A stretch of DNA of 64,000 bases from positions 35,955-99,954 of IMG/VR virus record IMGVR_UViG_3300035158_000222. One strand, given 5' to 3'. The notes beneath the pieces are model-generated. The model searched no databases. It saw only the letters and a program-made list of their open reading frames with translations, and was not told the origin of the DNA. A program made the translations under genes and the position numbers. Below are positions 58,384-63,747 of this stretch, piece after piece. Source of the DNA: a virus. The stretch's first letter is position 1. Each line of letters opens with the position of its first letter.

Positions 58384-58936
58384 ATATGGCTACGATCTGC
58401 CCCTTATAAATTACATGCCTAGCAGCAGTTCCGCATTTCTTATAAAAATCGGGAACTGACTCAAACACCTGTAGGTGTGCTGTATATGGCATATTCATGG
58501 GGCTGCTTATAATTACATTATAGCTTATTTTTCTGCACCTGTCTAATACTTCTTTCGGGTTTTCCAGGTGCTCCAGGACATCCAATAAAAAAGTAGCATC
58601 GAACTTTTGGTCTGGATGTGCTACTTCAAAGATGTACTGGTTCAAGTCCATTAGGAGATATTCAGGGCCGGGGTACCACTGACCTGCGCGATCCATTCGA
58701 ACTACCGAGTAATCCACGCCGGTTACTTTGTACTTCATCCTATCGGATAGATAAAAGGAGAACCTTCCGTCTCCACATCCGAGATCAAGTACCCTTCCTT
58801 TGTGTGGTATATCAGCTTTCAGCTGCCCAAGAACTTCCGGAATATCCTCGGGCGATAGCGCTGTACCGTAACCAGGATGTGAATTATAGTGGTCCTGTAG
58901 TTCCTTTTCCTTTTTGTTCTTGACTTTTATTTCCAT
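58373..58936 (-). CDS. SAM-dependent methyltransferase (class I)
   Basis: The product has 187 residues. VLDLGCGDGRFSFYL is the SAM-binding motif I. VTGVDYSVVRMDRA supplies the acidic end of strand 2, and FDATFLLDVLEHLENP motif IV-like, as in small-molecule or sugar methyltransferases. There is no DNA-methylase DPPY/NPPY motif. With the glycosyltransferase it may build a modified sugar. It overlaps genes on both sides. Confidence 0.85.
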   Translation of the reverse strand: MEIKVKNKKEKELQDHYNSHPGYGTALSPEDIPEVLGQLKADIPHKGRVLDLGCGDGRFSFYLSDRMKYKVTGVDYSVVRMDRAGQWYPGPEYLLMDLNQYIFEVAHPDQKFDATFLLDVLEHLENPKEVLDRCRKISYNVIISSPMNMPYTAHLQVFESVPDFYKKCGTAARHVIYKGQIVAIYES

Positions 58937-59204
58937 CTATCATGATGACGATAGACTTATCGTCTTTAAATTTGTTAACCATATCATTGTAGGAAACAAG
59001 TGCATCCATGATGTTATCATAGTTCAAATGCTCCGCAAGAGGAAGAGAATGTACTCCGTCATAGCCATAGGCGTAGACGTTATACTCTGTCTTGCCCTTC
59101 AGGGAAATTGATTGAGTCATTGCGACTCTTACCTTGTTTCCCTTGCTTGCCAGGCTCTTGAAGTCCTGGTATGTTATTGTTTCTTCGACGTCTTTGAATG
59201 ACAT
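58884..59204 (-). CDS. Hypothetical protein
   Basis: The product has 106 residues from ATG 59204 (MSFKDVEETITYQDF); the upstream in-frame opening looks noncoding. It is an alpha/beta protein (KVRVAMTQSISLKGKTEYNVYAYG) with a helical middle and basic end. It overlaps the methyltransferase start by about 50 bases. No family recognised. Confidence 0.55.
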   Translation of the reverse strand: MSFKDVEETITYQDFKSLASKGNKVRVAMTQSISLKGKTEYNVYAYGYDGVHSLPLAEHLNYDNIMDALVSYNDMVNKFKDDKSIVIMIDGNKSQEQKGKGTTGPL

Positions 59205-59313
59205 GTAGTTTCCTTTTGATACGATAGCGCTCGGCCCTATCTGCCTGATGCTTCCTTTTCTTCCGTGTTCCCCAGCCGTCGCCTTTTTTGTATGACTTAG
59301 TTGAAAATGCCAT
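59080..59313 (-). CDS. Very basic small protein
   Basis: The product has 77 residues, MAFSTKSYKKGDGWGTRKKRK, with long Arg/Lys runs (RAERYRIKRKLHVIQRRRR). The first 45 residues look real; the rest overlaps the gene at 59204 in another frame and may be an extension. The start is CATATGG, with a palindrome copy 75 bases upstream. Nucleic-acid binding is likely from charge alone. Confidence 0.55.
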   Translation of the reverse strand: MAFSTKSYKKGDGWGTRKKRKHQADRAERYRIKRKLHVIQRRRRNNNIPGLQEPGKQGKQGKSRNDSINFPEGQDRV

Positions 59314-59561
59314 ATGAATTGGGGAAAAATTTGCTCACCCAGTGACACTTCCTTAATAGGCGGTATGGGTGGGTGTGTTTAGAGGCAACGAACTTAAGTT
59401 CGTGTGTGCCTTTTGCTTAACATGAGCCATAGACAGCGTCATCCGGTAGGATTAAGAATTAGAGGATGGGCTGACGAACCATGGGCTGGCTAGGCTCTAC
59501 ATGGTATTTCGGCGGTGCTCCTAATGGAACCCTATGGCAGTGTGTTGCTGCGCTTGCCTTA
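59314..59561. other. Gap between the tRNA array and the basic-protein gene
   Basis: Apart from the palindrome at 59389-59402 and its flanking GGCA/TGCC arms followed by TTTT on the plus strand, I see no gene or strong promoter here. On the minus strand it is the 3' end of the tRNA transcript. Confidence 0.5.
59389..59402. promoter_or_regulatory. 14-bp palindrome CGAACTTAAGTTCG, copy 6
   Basis: Perfect dyad upstream of the leftward gene at 59313 and downstream of the tRNA array. GGCA and TGCC extend the pairing outward, so here it might also form a hairpin. Confidence 0.65.
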
Positions 59562-59656
59562 GACTGAAAGTGGGATTCGAACCCACGTTCCCGCCGGTTG
59601 CTGGTTCAATAACCGAGCGTTCCTTGCGGAGTCCTTACCGACTAGACGATTTCAGT
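59562..59656 (-). tRNA. tRNA-like gene, anticodon not assignable
   Basis: Acceptor ACTGAAA/TTTCAGT and T arm GTGGG-TTCGAAT-CCCAC are perfect, and the D arm is normal. Between them lie 44 bases: a 5-bp stem TCCGC/GCGGG contains a 31-base loop with a second stem CGGTT/AACCG. No seven-base anticodon loop is seen. It is either a tRNA with an insertion or a tRNA-like RNA. Confidence 0.5.
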
Positions 59657-59704
59657 CTGCTCACCCTAACTGAATAGAGCGGGCATCGTTTTCCCAAACG
59701 AGTG

Positions 59705-59776
59705 AGCATGTACAGGGAATCGAACCCTGCCCCTCTGGTTGGAAGCCAGACGTGCCGCCGTCAACACCTCACATGC
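59705..59776 (-). tRNA. tRNA-Gly (anticodon TCC)
   Basis: Acceptor GCATGTG/TACATGC, anticodon arm TCTGG-CTTCCAA-CCAGA, T arm CAGGG-TTCGATT-CCCTG. No encoded CCA. Confidence 0.9.
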
Positions 59777-59843
59777 GTTTATGACAGAGGTACTGTGGAA
59801 TACCCGGGTTCGCCACAAGCACTCGAGCCTCTCTCCTGTCCGG
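59777..59843 (-). other. Short spacer with inverted repeats between tRNAs
   Basis: Contains GACAG/CTGTC and TGTGG/CCACA pairs enclosing a CCCGGG core. It does not fit a tRNA model and has no frame. It could be a decayed tRNA or a processing signal. Confidence 0.4.
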
Positions 59844-59915
59844 AGCCTCTAGTAAGAGTCGAACTCACGTCAACGGATTACAAATCCGCCGCTCTGCCAA
59901 TTGAGCTATAGAGGC
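59844..59915 (-). tRNA. tRNA-Thr (anticodon TGT)
   Basis: Acceptor GCCTCTA/TAGAGGC, anticodon arm GCGGA-TTTGTAA-TCCGT, T loop TTCGACT. Its U8-A9-G10 forms the stop codon of the HNH remnant upstream. Confidence 0.92.
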
Positions 59916-60074
59916 TTATGTTCCTTCCTGTGACAGTCGGAACATAGTATAATACATTTCTTTATTTCTTCCATGATTCTTTCTCGTCCCCATCCAAGCC
60001 TTCTCGCATAGTTAGCAGCAGTCGCTCTCGTATCTCTTTTTAAAATGCTTTTTACGAACGACTTCGAAGTCTCT
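59906..60074 (-). pseudogene. C-terminal remnant of an HNH endonuclease
   Basis: An open frame without ATG reads NYARRLGWGRERIMEEI, then KKCIILCSDCHRKEHKPL. This matches the end of HNH enzymes with an EIxKCxxLCxxCHRxEH pattern. The first cysteine pair and DHH part are missing. Its stop codon lies in the tRNA-Thr gene. It overlaps the 67-residue gene in another frame, so decay or a frameshift is likely. Confidence 0.55.
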
Positions 60075-60215
60075 CATGCGTCCGTGTTCGTTAGTGACAT
60101 GGCTAGAGTAGTCATATGGACCATTCTCACCAGCATCATAAATGACACCTAGATAATCTTCTAGGTCTCGTACTCTTTGTAAGAGTTTTTTGTACTTGCT
60201 TTTTCTTCGGAACAT
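60012..60215 (-). CDS. Small basic protein inside the tRNA array
   Basis: The product has 67 residues, MFRRKSKYKKLLQRVRDLEDYLG. A coiled-coil start and a beta tail (RMRDFEVVRKKHFKKRY). It lies between tRNA-Pro and tRNA-Thr. Its 3' end overlaps the HNH remnant. Function unknown. Confidence 0.5.
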   Translation of the reverse strand: MFRRKSKYKKLLQRVRDLEDYLGVIYDAGENGPYDYSSHVTNEHGRMRDFEVVRKKHFKKRYESDCC

Positions 60216-60250
60216 AATGGCTGATACTCAATTATTATGTTAATAAGTGT

Positions 60251-60323
60251 CGGAGAGGTCGGATTCGAACCGACGACCTTACGGACCCAAACCGTACGCC
60301 CTACCAGACTAGGCCACACTCCG
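60251..60323 (-). tRNA. tRNA-Pro (anticodon TGG)
   Basis: Acceptor CGGAGTG/CTCTCCG with one T-T mismatch, anticodon loop TTTGGGT, T arm GTCGG-TTCGAAT-CCGAC. Discriminator A. Confidence 0.9.
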
Positions 60324-60431
60324 AGGCTTTTCAGAGGACCATTCCTGCTTTTGTTTGCCTTCTTCCCATGTAGTAGTGCACCACATACCGGCCCTCTTAA
60401 CGTATTTAATTTTAGGTTTTCTTTTAATCAT
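60309..60431 (-). CDS. Tiny protein ending inside tRNA-Pro
   Basis: The product has 40 residues, MIKRKPKIKYVKRAGMWC, then TTTWEEGKQKQEWSSEKP. The (C/T)-TTW-E-x-GKQKQEW pattern recalls small phage proteins of unknown function. Its TAG stop is at bases 13-15 of the tRNA-Pro gene. Confidence 0.55.
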   Translation of the reverse strand: MIKRKPKIKYVKRAGMWCTTTWEEGKQKQEWSSEKPRSVA

Positions 60432-60433
60432 AG

Positions 60434-60507
60434 TTGGAACGGTAGGATTTGAACCTACGACTACACGGATATCAGCCGTGCGCTCTACCGGGCTGAGCTA
60501 CGCTCCA
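60434..60507 (-). tRNA. tRNA-Ile (anticodon GAT)
   Basis: Acceptor TGGAGCG/CGTTCCA, anticodon arm CACGG-CTGATAT-CCGTG, T loop TTCAAAT. Confidence 0.92.
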
Positions 60508-60513
60508 TGGTAG

Positions 60514-60585
60514 TTCAGGAGGTAGGATTCGAACCTACGATCTTCTGGTCCAAAGCCAGATGACTTGCCGCTTGTCCACTCCTGA
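60514..60585 (-). tRNA. tRNA-Gln (anticodon TTG)
   Basis: Acceptor TCAGGAG/CTCCTGA, anticodon arm TCTGG-CTTTGGA-CCAGA, T arm GTAGG-TTCGAAT-CCTAC. Confidence 0.92.
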
Positions 60586-60591
60586 GTGCAG

Positions 60592-60666
60592 CCGAGAGAG
60601 TAGGATTCGAACCTACGACATCCGGTTTAGAAGACCGGTGCTCTATCCGGGCTGAGCTATCCCTCG
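60592..60666 (-). tRNA. tRNA-Arg (anticodon TCT)
   Basis: Acceptor CGAGGGA/TCTCTCG, anticodon arm CCGGT-CTTCTAA-ACCGG, T arm GTAGG-TTCGAAT-CCTAC. Discriminator G. Confidence 0.92.
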
Positions 60667-60669
60667 TGG

Positions 60670-60741
60670 AAGCGACAAGGGGAATCGAACCCCTGCTTGC
60701 AAGGATGAAAACCTTGTGTCCTACCATTAGACCATGCCGCC
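60670..60741 (-). tRNA. tRNA-Glu (anticodon TTC)
   Basis: Acceptor GGCGGCA/TGTCGCT with wobble pairs, anticodon arm CAAGG-TTTTCAT-CCTTG, T arm AGGGG-TTCGATT-CCCCT. Confidence 0.92.
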
Positions 60742-60747
60742 ATACTG

Positions 60748-60821
60748 TGGACAGTGCGGGAATCGAACCCACGACCTCCGGCTTGCAAAGCCGATGCTCT
60801 ACCAGCGTGAGCTAACCGCCC
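60748..60821 (-). tRNA. tRNA-Ala (anticodon TGC)
   Basis: Acceptor GGGCGGT/ACTGTCC, anticodon loop TTTGCAA, T arm GTGGG-TTCGATT-CCCGC. Discriminator A. Confidence 0.92.
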
Positions 60822-60827
60822 TAGATG

Positions 60828-60900
60828 CTCCTAGGGCTGGGCTCGAACCAGCGGCCTCCTGGTTAACAGCCAGGCGTTCCACCAACTGAACTACCTAGGA
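60828..60900 (-). tRNA. tRNA-Asn (anticodon GTT)
   Basis: Acceptor TCCTAGG/CCTAGGA, anticodon arm CCTGG-CTGTTAA-CCAGG, T arm GCTGG-TTCGAGC-CCAGC. Its U8-A9-G10 is the stop codon of the membrane mini-protein upstream. Confidence 0.92.
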
Positions 60901-61046
60901 TTATCCTTGTGTTTTATATAAAAACCAACAGCAAGAATTCCTACTATCATACCTATTAAGAATATTGATATATCTACGATTAAGTCCATAGGAAGTTCTA
61001 TTGTATATTGATTAATTTTGTATATGGTCCTCTCACAATTTTCCAT
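60891..61046 (-). CDS. Mini membrane protein inside the tRNA array
   Basis: The product has 51 residues from ATG 61046 (MENCERTIYKINQYT). One membrane helix spans about residues 20-43 (LIVDISIFLIGMIVGILAVGFYI), with a charged tail KHKDNPR. Its stop is in tRNA-Asn. Function unknown. Confidence 0.55.
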   Translation of the reverse strand: MENCERTIYKINQYTIELPMDLIVDISIFLIGMIVGILAVGFYIKHKDNPR

Positions 61047-61063
61047 AGTTTCTATGTCATATG

Positions 61064-61083
61064 CCCGAGTACGGGGATTTGAA
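61064..61083 (-). pseudogene. 3' piece of a split tRNA-Asp
   Basis: Holds T loop TTCAAAT, the 3' T-stem CCCCG, acceptor strand TACTCGG and a G discriminator. These pair with CGGGG and CCGGGTG of the 5' piece at 61615-61670. Confidence 0.8.
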
Positions 61084-61088
61084 CCAAG

Positions 61089-61160
61089 CGCCTCAAGGGA
61101 GAATCGAACTCCCAGCACCTGGTAGACAGCCAAGTATGTTAGCCATTACACCATTGAGGC
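61089..61160 (-). tRNA. tRNA-Asp (anticodon GTC), intact copy in the cassette
   Basis: Acceptor GCCTCAA/TTGAGGC, anticodon arm CTTGG-CTGTCTA-CCAGG, T arm GGGAG-TTCGATT-CTCCC, discriminator G. Confidence 0.92.
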
Positions 61161-61598
61161 TTTCCATCTGTATATAGTATTGTAGGATACGTTAATCTCT
61201 TTGCCTATTTCTCTATATGATAATCCCTTATTTAATAATTTATCTATTTGTTTTCCTCTCTTAGTATATTCTACTTCAGCTGCTTTGATGTCATGCTCTC
61301 TATCTTTAAGAATATTAAGCGCAGTTATAGCTTCTTGTTTCTTAACTTTCAAATGAGGAATTATCATTTCAAGAAATAGTATAAGATCTGATGACTTACT
61401 ATGATAATATGTCCATGCTTGCTTCCAATGTTTCTTTCTAGTCTTTACCTTAGTTATACCGCCATAGCCTAAGAACTCTTTGATCTCATTTAGTATTTCT
61501 TTATTTGTCTGTGATATCTGTATTCTAAATCTTTTGTTTCTTGCTCTAGTAATAGTACCTTCACCATCAAAGAATCCAGCTAAATATTGTATATTCAT
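61146..61598 (-). CDS. LAGLIDADG homing endonuclease with C-terminal HTH
   Basis: The product has 150 residues. YLAGFFDGEGTITRA is the LAGLIDADG motif at the N-terminus, and IIPHLKVKKQEAITALNIL matches the family's second half. The C-terminus (GLSYREIGKEINVSYNTIYRWKAS) is a resolvase-like helix-turn-helix for extra DNA contact. The last codons and stop lie in the tRNA-Asp gene. Confidence 0.9.
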   Translation of the reverse strand: MNIQYLAGFFDGEGTITRARNKRFRIQISQTNKEILNEIKEFLGYGGITKVKTRKKHWKQAWTYYHSKSSDLILFLEMIIPHLKVKKQEAITALNILKDREHDIKAAEVEYTKRGKQIDKLLNKGLSYREIGKEINVSYNTIYRWKASMV

Positions 61599-61614
61599 AT
61601 ATTCGTAGTTAATC

Positions 61615-61670
61615 CCCCGGATCTCCTGCGTGACAGGCAGGCGCTTTGAACCTGACTAAGCTACACCCGG
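61615..61670 (-). pseudogene. 5' piece of a split tRNA-Asp (anticodon GTC)
   Basis: Acceptor strand CCGGGTG, D arm, anticodon arm CCTGC-CTGTCAC-GCAGG and T-stem strand CGGGG are all present. The partner strands lie 531 bases on, at 61064-61083. Without trans-splicing it cannot give a tRNA. Confidence 0.8.
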
Positions 61671-61675
61671 TCTGG

Positions 61676-61748
61676 TGTCCCGGGCGGGAATTGAACCCGC
61701 TGCGCCTAGGGCTTCAACCTAGCGCTCTACCGGTGAGCTACACGAGAC
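61676..61748 (-). tRNA. tRNA-Phe (anticodon GAA)
   Basis: Acceptor GTCTCGT/CCGGGAC with one mismatch, anticodon arm CTAGG-TTGAAGC-CCTAG, T arm GCGGG-TTCAATT-CCCGC. Confidence 0.88.
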
Positions 61749-61828
61749 ATGTGGAAGGGGTAAGGAGATCACCTTCCACGGAGCAGTCTCTGAAAAGAGA
61801 CCGCGAAAACACCTTATCTATAAATGAA
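61749..61828 (-). other. Two hairpins 3' of the large RNA domain
   Basis: GTGGAAGGT/ACCCCTTCCAC (8-9 bp) and GTCTCT-TTTC-AGAGAC follow the large RNA in transcript order, just before tRNA-Phe. They may be part of the same RNA or processing signals. Confidence 0.5.
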
Positions 61829-62182
61829 AGAACAAAGTGCAAGCGAGGTGGGATTACCATCACCCACAATCCTCGACGTACTATCAGCTTTTAGATTTGA
61901 GCCATCCATAGGCCCACCTATGGACTGCTGCCCTTGCCGTACGTGGCTTCTTGGGCAATCCGTACCACGGCGGCAGAGTTCTGGCCGAGGCCTTCGACCT
62001 TCCTCCACGTCCGTTCACGTTACGGAGCCAGATTCAGTTTATTTGCTGGCACTTTGCAACCAGTAGGTACAGTAATATTCTGCGAGAATGCACGCTAGCC
62101 CCTTTCTCACCTGTCGGGCGTCGCGCCGCACTAGGCCCTGATTCCTACAACCTTATTATGCGACTCACCTGCACTTTGTTCT
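61829..62182 (-). ncRNA. Large ornate noncoding RNA inside the tRNA array
   Basis: The ends pair as a 19-bp helix: 62164-62182 with 61829-61847 (AGAACAAAGTGCAGGTGAG in the RNA, two wobble pairs). Inside are CCATAGG-TGGG-CCTATGG, a CTGCC...GGCAG and GTGG...CCAC nested stem, and GTGGG...CCCAC. No coding frame on the minus strand fits. Position among phage tRNAs, size and closed architecture recall GOLLD and ROOL RNAs, but no consensus could be checked. Confidence 0.7.
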
Positions 62183-62188
62183 CTATTG

Positions 62189-62260
62189 GGTGTCTAGAGA
62201 GAATCGAACTCTCGTTGACGGGGCCACATCCCGCTGTTCTACCATTGAACTATAGACACC
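62189..62260 (-). tRNA. tRNA-His (anticodon GTG)
   Basis: Acceptor GTGTCTA/TAGACAC with an extra 5' G facing the C discriminator, the tRNA-His hallmark. Anticodon loop ATGTGGC, T arm GAGAG-TTCGATT-CTCTC. Confidence 0.9.
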
Positions 62261-62268
62261 GTAGTTGG

Positions 62269-62342
62269 CACCGGGTCCGGGTGTTGCGCCCGGTACTTCG
62301 GTTTTGGAGACCGATGTGATAGCTGTCGTTCACCAACCCGGC
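62269..62342 (-). tRNA. tRNA-Trp (anticodon CCA) with unusual loops
   Basis: Acceptor GCCGGGT/ACCCGGT, anticodon arm TCGGT-CTCCAAA-ACCGA. The T arm is CCGGG-CGCAACA-CCCGG: the loop lacks the TTC motif. The D loop lacks the usual GG. Stems are strong, so it may be a specialised or decayed tRNA. Confidence 0.7.
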
Positions 62343-62348
62343 TTGTTG

Positions 62349-62419
62349 AGCTCTGGGTCGGGGTCGAACCGACGATTGATGGTCTGCAACCACCCGCCTT
62401 ACCACTTGGCCACCAGAGC
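62349..62419 (-). tRNA. tRNA-Cys (anticodon GCA)
   Basis: Acceptor GCTCTGG/CCAGAGC, anticodon loop TTGCAGA, T arm GTCGG-TTCGACC-CCGAC. Discriminator T(U), as in tRNA-Cys. Confidence 0.92.
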
Positions 62420-62422
62420 CTG

Positions 62423-62468
62423 TGGGCCGGGTAGGACTCGAACCTACGATATCCCTGAGGGAGCCGGG
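62423..62468 (-). pseudogene. 3' piece of a split class II tRNA
   Basis: Holds the 3' anticodon-stem strand CCCGG, a long variable arm (TCCC-TCA-GGGA), T arm GTAGG-TTCGAGT-CCTAC and acceptor strand CCGGCCC with A discriminator. The matching strands GGGTCGG and CCGGG are at 63025-63057. The long variable arm means Leu, Ser or Tyr. Confidence 0.75.
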
Positions 62469-62472
62469 ACTG

Positions 62473-62555
62473 TGGGCAGTGAGAGAGTCGAACTCCCTGA
62501 GCCCGAAGGCAACTGGTTTACAGCCAGCACCGCTACCCCTACGGATTAACTGCCC
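62473..62555 (-). tRNA. tRNA-Tyr (anticodon GTA), intact copy in the cassette
   Basis: Acceptor GGGCAGT/ACTGCCC, anticodon arm GCTGG-CTGTAAA-CCAGT, long variable arm, T arm GGGAG-TTCGACT-CTCTC. Class II as expected for bacterial-type tRNA-Tyr. Confidence 0.92.
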
Positions 62556-63012
62556 TTGTTTGAGAGTGACAGTTTGGACAAAGTATCTGTAAGTTTTCAA
62601 GTCTGTTATCTGTATGATCCTCATTAAGATGATGAAGATGTAGTACTAGTTTGTTCTTATTCCAGATATTAGATTGTCCGCACTTTTCACACTCTTCTTT
62701 CTTTAGCTTGAACTTATATAGCTTTTCTTTAATCCTGTGACTTTTCCATCCAAGACCATTCTTGCATAATACATATTTCTTGAATGTTTCTACAGTATGT
62801 TCATTAGTTACATTTGCTTTGGTTGATGACCATCCACGTTTCTTGAAGTGAGAGGTATTTATTCCACATTCCTTGATGCGTTTGCATATCAAGTTATGGC
62901 TGCCACCTCCGACCCTTAGGCCAAGCTCTCTTACTATATCTGCTACGTTATTATGTTTGTTAACAAGCTTGGTTAGTAATTGCTTGGTATATTTTGATGA
63001 TCCTTTCTTCAT
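62539..63012 (-). CDS. HNH homing endonuclease with N-terminal HTH
   Basis: The product has 157 residues. The first half has an HTH-like segment (NNVADIVRELGLRVGGGSHNLICKRI), and the C-terminus is a complete HNH core: CEKC, LVLHLHHLNEDHTDNRLENL, then CPNCHSQT. The end (RAVNP and stop) is encoded by the tRNA-Tyr gene. A free-standing homing enzyme that probably targets tRNA genes. Confidence 0.9.
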   Translation of the reverse strand: MKKGSSKYTKQLLTKLVNKHNNVADIVRELGLRVGGGSHNLICKRIKECGINTSHFKKRGWSSTKANVTNEHTVETFKKYVLCKNGLGWKSHRIKEKLYKFKLKKEECEKCGQSNIWNKNKLVLHLHHLNEDHTDNRLENLQILCPNCHSQTRAVNP

Positions 63013-63024
63013 AAGTTCTAAGTT

Positions 63025-63057
63025 AACCCGGAGTAATTGCCGCTATACGACCGACCC
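63025..63057 (-). pseudogene. 5' piece of a split class II tRNA
   Basis: Acceptor strand GGGTCGG, a D arm (GTATAGCGGCAATTAC) and anticodon-stem strand CCGGG followed by TT. All strands pair with the 3' piece at 62423-62468. The anticodon itself is lost in the junctions. Confidence 0.72.
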
Positions 63058-63116
63058 ATTATAAAGCCTACTGGTTACACCAGTGATGATGGCTATAATA
63101 ATGTTGTCGGCTAGTA

Positions 63117-63470
63117 TTACGCATAGTTCATGGGTAGTTCGTACGGGTATGTCTTGCCAGGTTTTTTGCCCCTGTCAAGAAGATATACGAACTCTATATT
63201 ATATAATTCTGTTAAAGATTCTCTTAGTGTCCGGTAGGGAGCAATGGCCGCAATGATCACACTCTTCTTCTCTTCAACGCTGATCCTATAGGCCTCACGC
63301 CCGATCTCCAGGCAGTTAAGATACCGGCCGTTCTTAGACATATCACGGTTCTTTGTCTTTTTCCGGAAGTCGTCGCCGTCTATGATGACTGAATCGGGTA
63401 TTAATTTCGCTAGCTTCCGGGACAATGTTGTCTTACCGGAACCGCTATTACCTGTTATCCATAGGATCAT
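63117..63470 (-). CDS. P-loop kinase, adenylylsulfate-kinase-like
   Basis: The product has 117 residues. GNSGSGKTTLSRKLA is the Walker A loop, and VIIDGDDFRK matches the DGD-x-x-R of APS kinases and related small kinases. The usual length is 170-200 residues, so the lid and C-terminal part are short. In phages such kinases can phosphorylate nucleotides, sugars or RNA ends. With tRNAs next door, RNA repair is a possible but unproven role. Confidence 0.75.
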   Translation of the reverse strand: MILWITGNSGSGKTTLSRKLAKLIPDSVIIDGDDFRKKTKNRDMSKNGRYLNCLEIGREAYRISVEEKKSVIIAAIAPYRTLRESLTELYNIEFVYLLDRGKKPGKTYPYELPMNYA

Positions 63471-63471
63471 A

Positions 63472-63741
63472 TTATTGGTTATACTCGACTAATCTAGCTA
63501 TCCACTGTTTAAATTCTCTATAGCTGTAAGAGTGTTTCGCTCTGTTGCATATAATACACGCGGTAACACAGTTGCTTTTAATATAGCCGAGTTTATTATT
63601 TACCCTATCGATACCATTATATGTAACGTCTTTGCCACCTGGATACTTTCTTTTAAGGGTTTGCCATGGCTGGCATCCACAATAATGACATGGTAGAGAT
63701 ATTAGTAATTTGAATCTTTCAAGGTATGGTCCTTGGCACTA
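63472..63741 (-). CDS. HNH endonuclease frame without a clear start codon
   Basis: From 63741 the frame reads LPCHYCGCQPW, YPGGKDVTYNGIDRVNNKLGY, then NCVTACIICNRAKHSYS and EFKQWIARL, a typical HNH family with CxxCG, NGIDRV-x-N and C-x-x-CN. No ATG, GTG or TTG opens it after the in-frame stop at about 63742, so it may be 5'-truncated or frameshifted. It ends one base before the kinase gene. Confidence 0.65.
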
Positions 63742-63747
63742 TCAGTC

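Larger units (their letters stand above)
61084..61614 (-). mobile_element. Homing-endonuclease plus tRNA cassette inserted in tRNA-Asp
   Basis: The 531-base insert lies between T-stem base 53 and T-loop base 54 of the interrupted tRNA. In transcription order it holds 16 bases, the LAGLIDADG gene, an intact tRNA-Asp (GTC) whose 5' end overlaps the gene's stop, and five bases. The host tRNA and the carried tRNA have the same anticodon, so the insert supplies what it destroys. Confidence 0.75.
62469..63024 (-). mobile_element. HNH plus tRNA-Tyr cassette inserted in a class II tRNA
   Basis: The 556-base insert lies in the anticodon loop of the interrupted tRNA. In transcript order it holds 12 bases, the HNH gene, intact tRNA-Tyr overlapping the gene's end, and four bases. 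This repeats the layout of the tRNA-Asp cassette with an unrelated nuclease family. Confidence 0.72.

Noticed and set aside
61084-61614. Group I intron in tRNA-Asp
   Set aside because: No P7/P8/P9 core was seen, the site is the T loop rather than the anticodon loop, and the insert contains a whole tRNA.
61824-62319. Plus-strand frames of 80 and 122 residues in the tRNA array
   Set aside because: They are read across the structured RNA and tRNA-His on the opposite strand and show no protein-like pattern.
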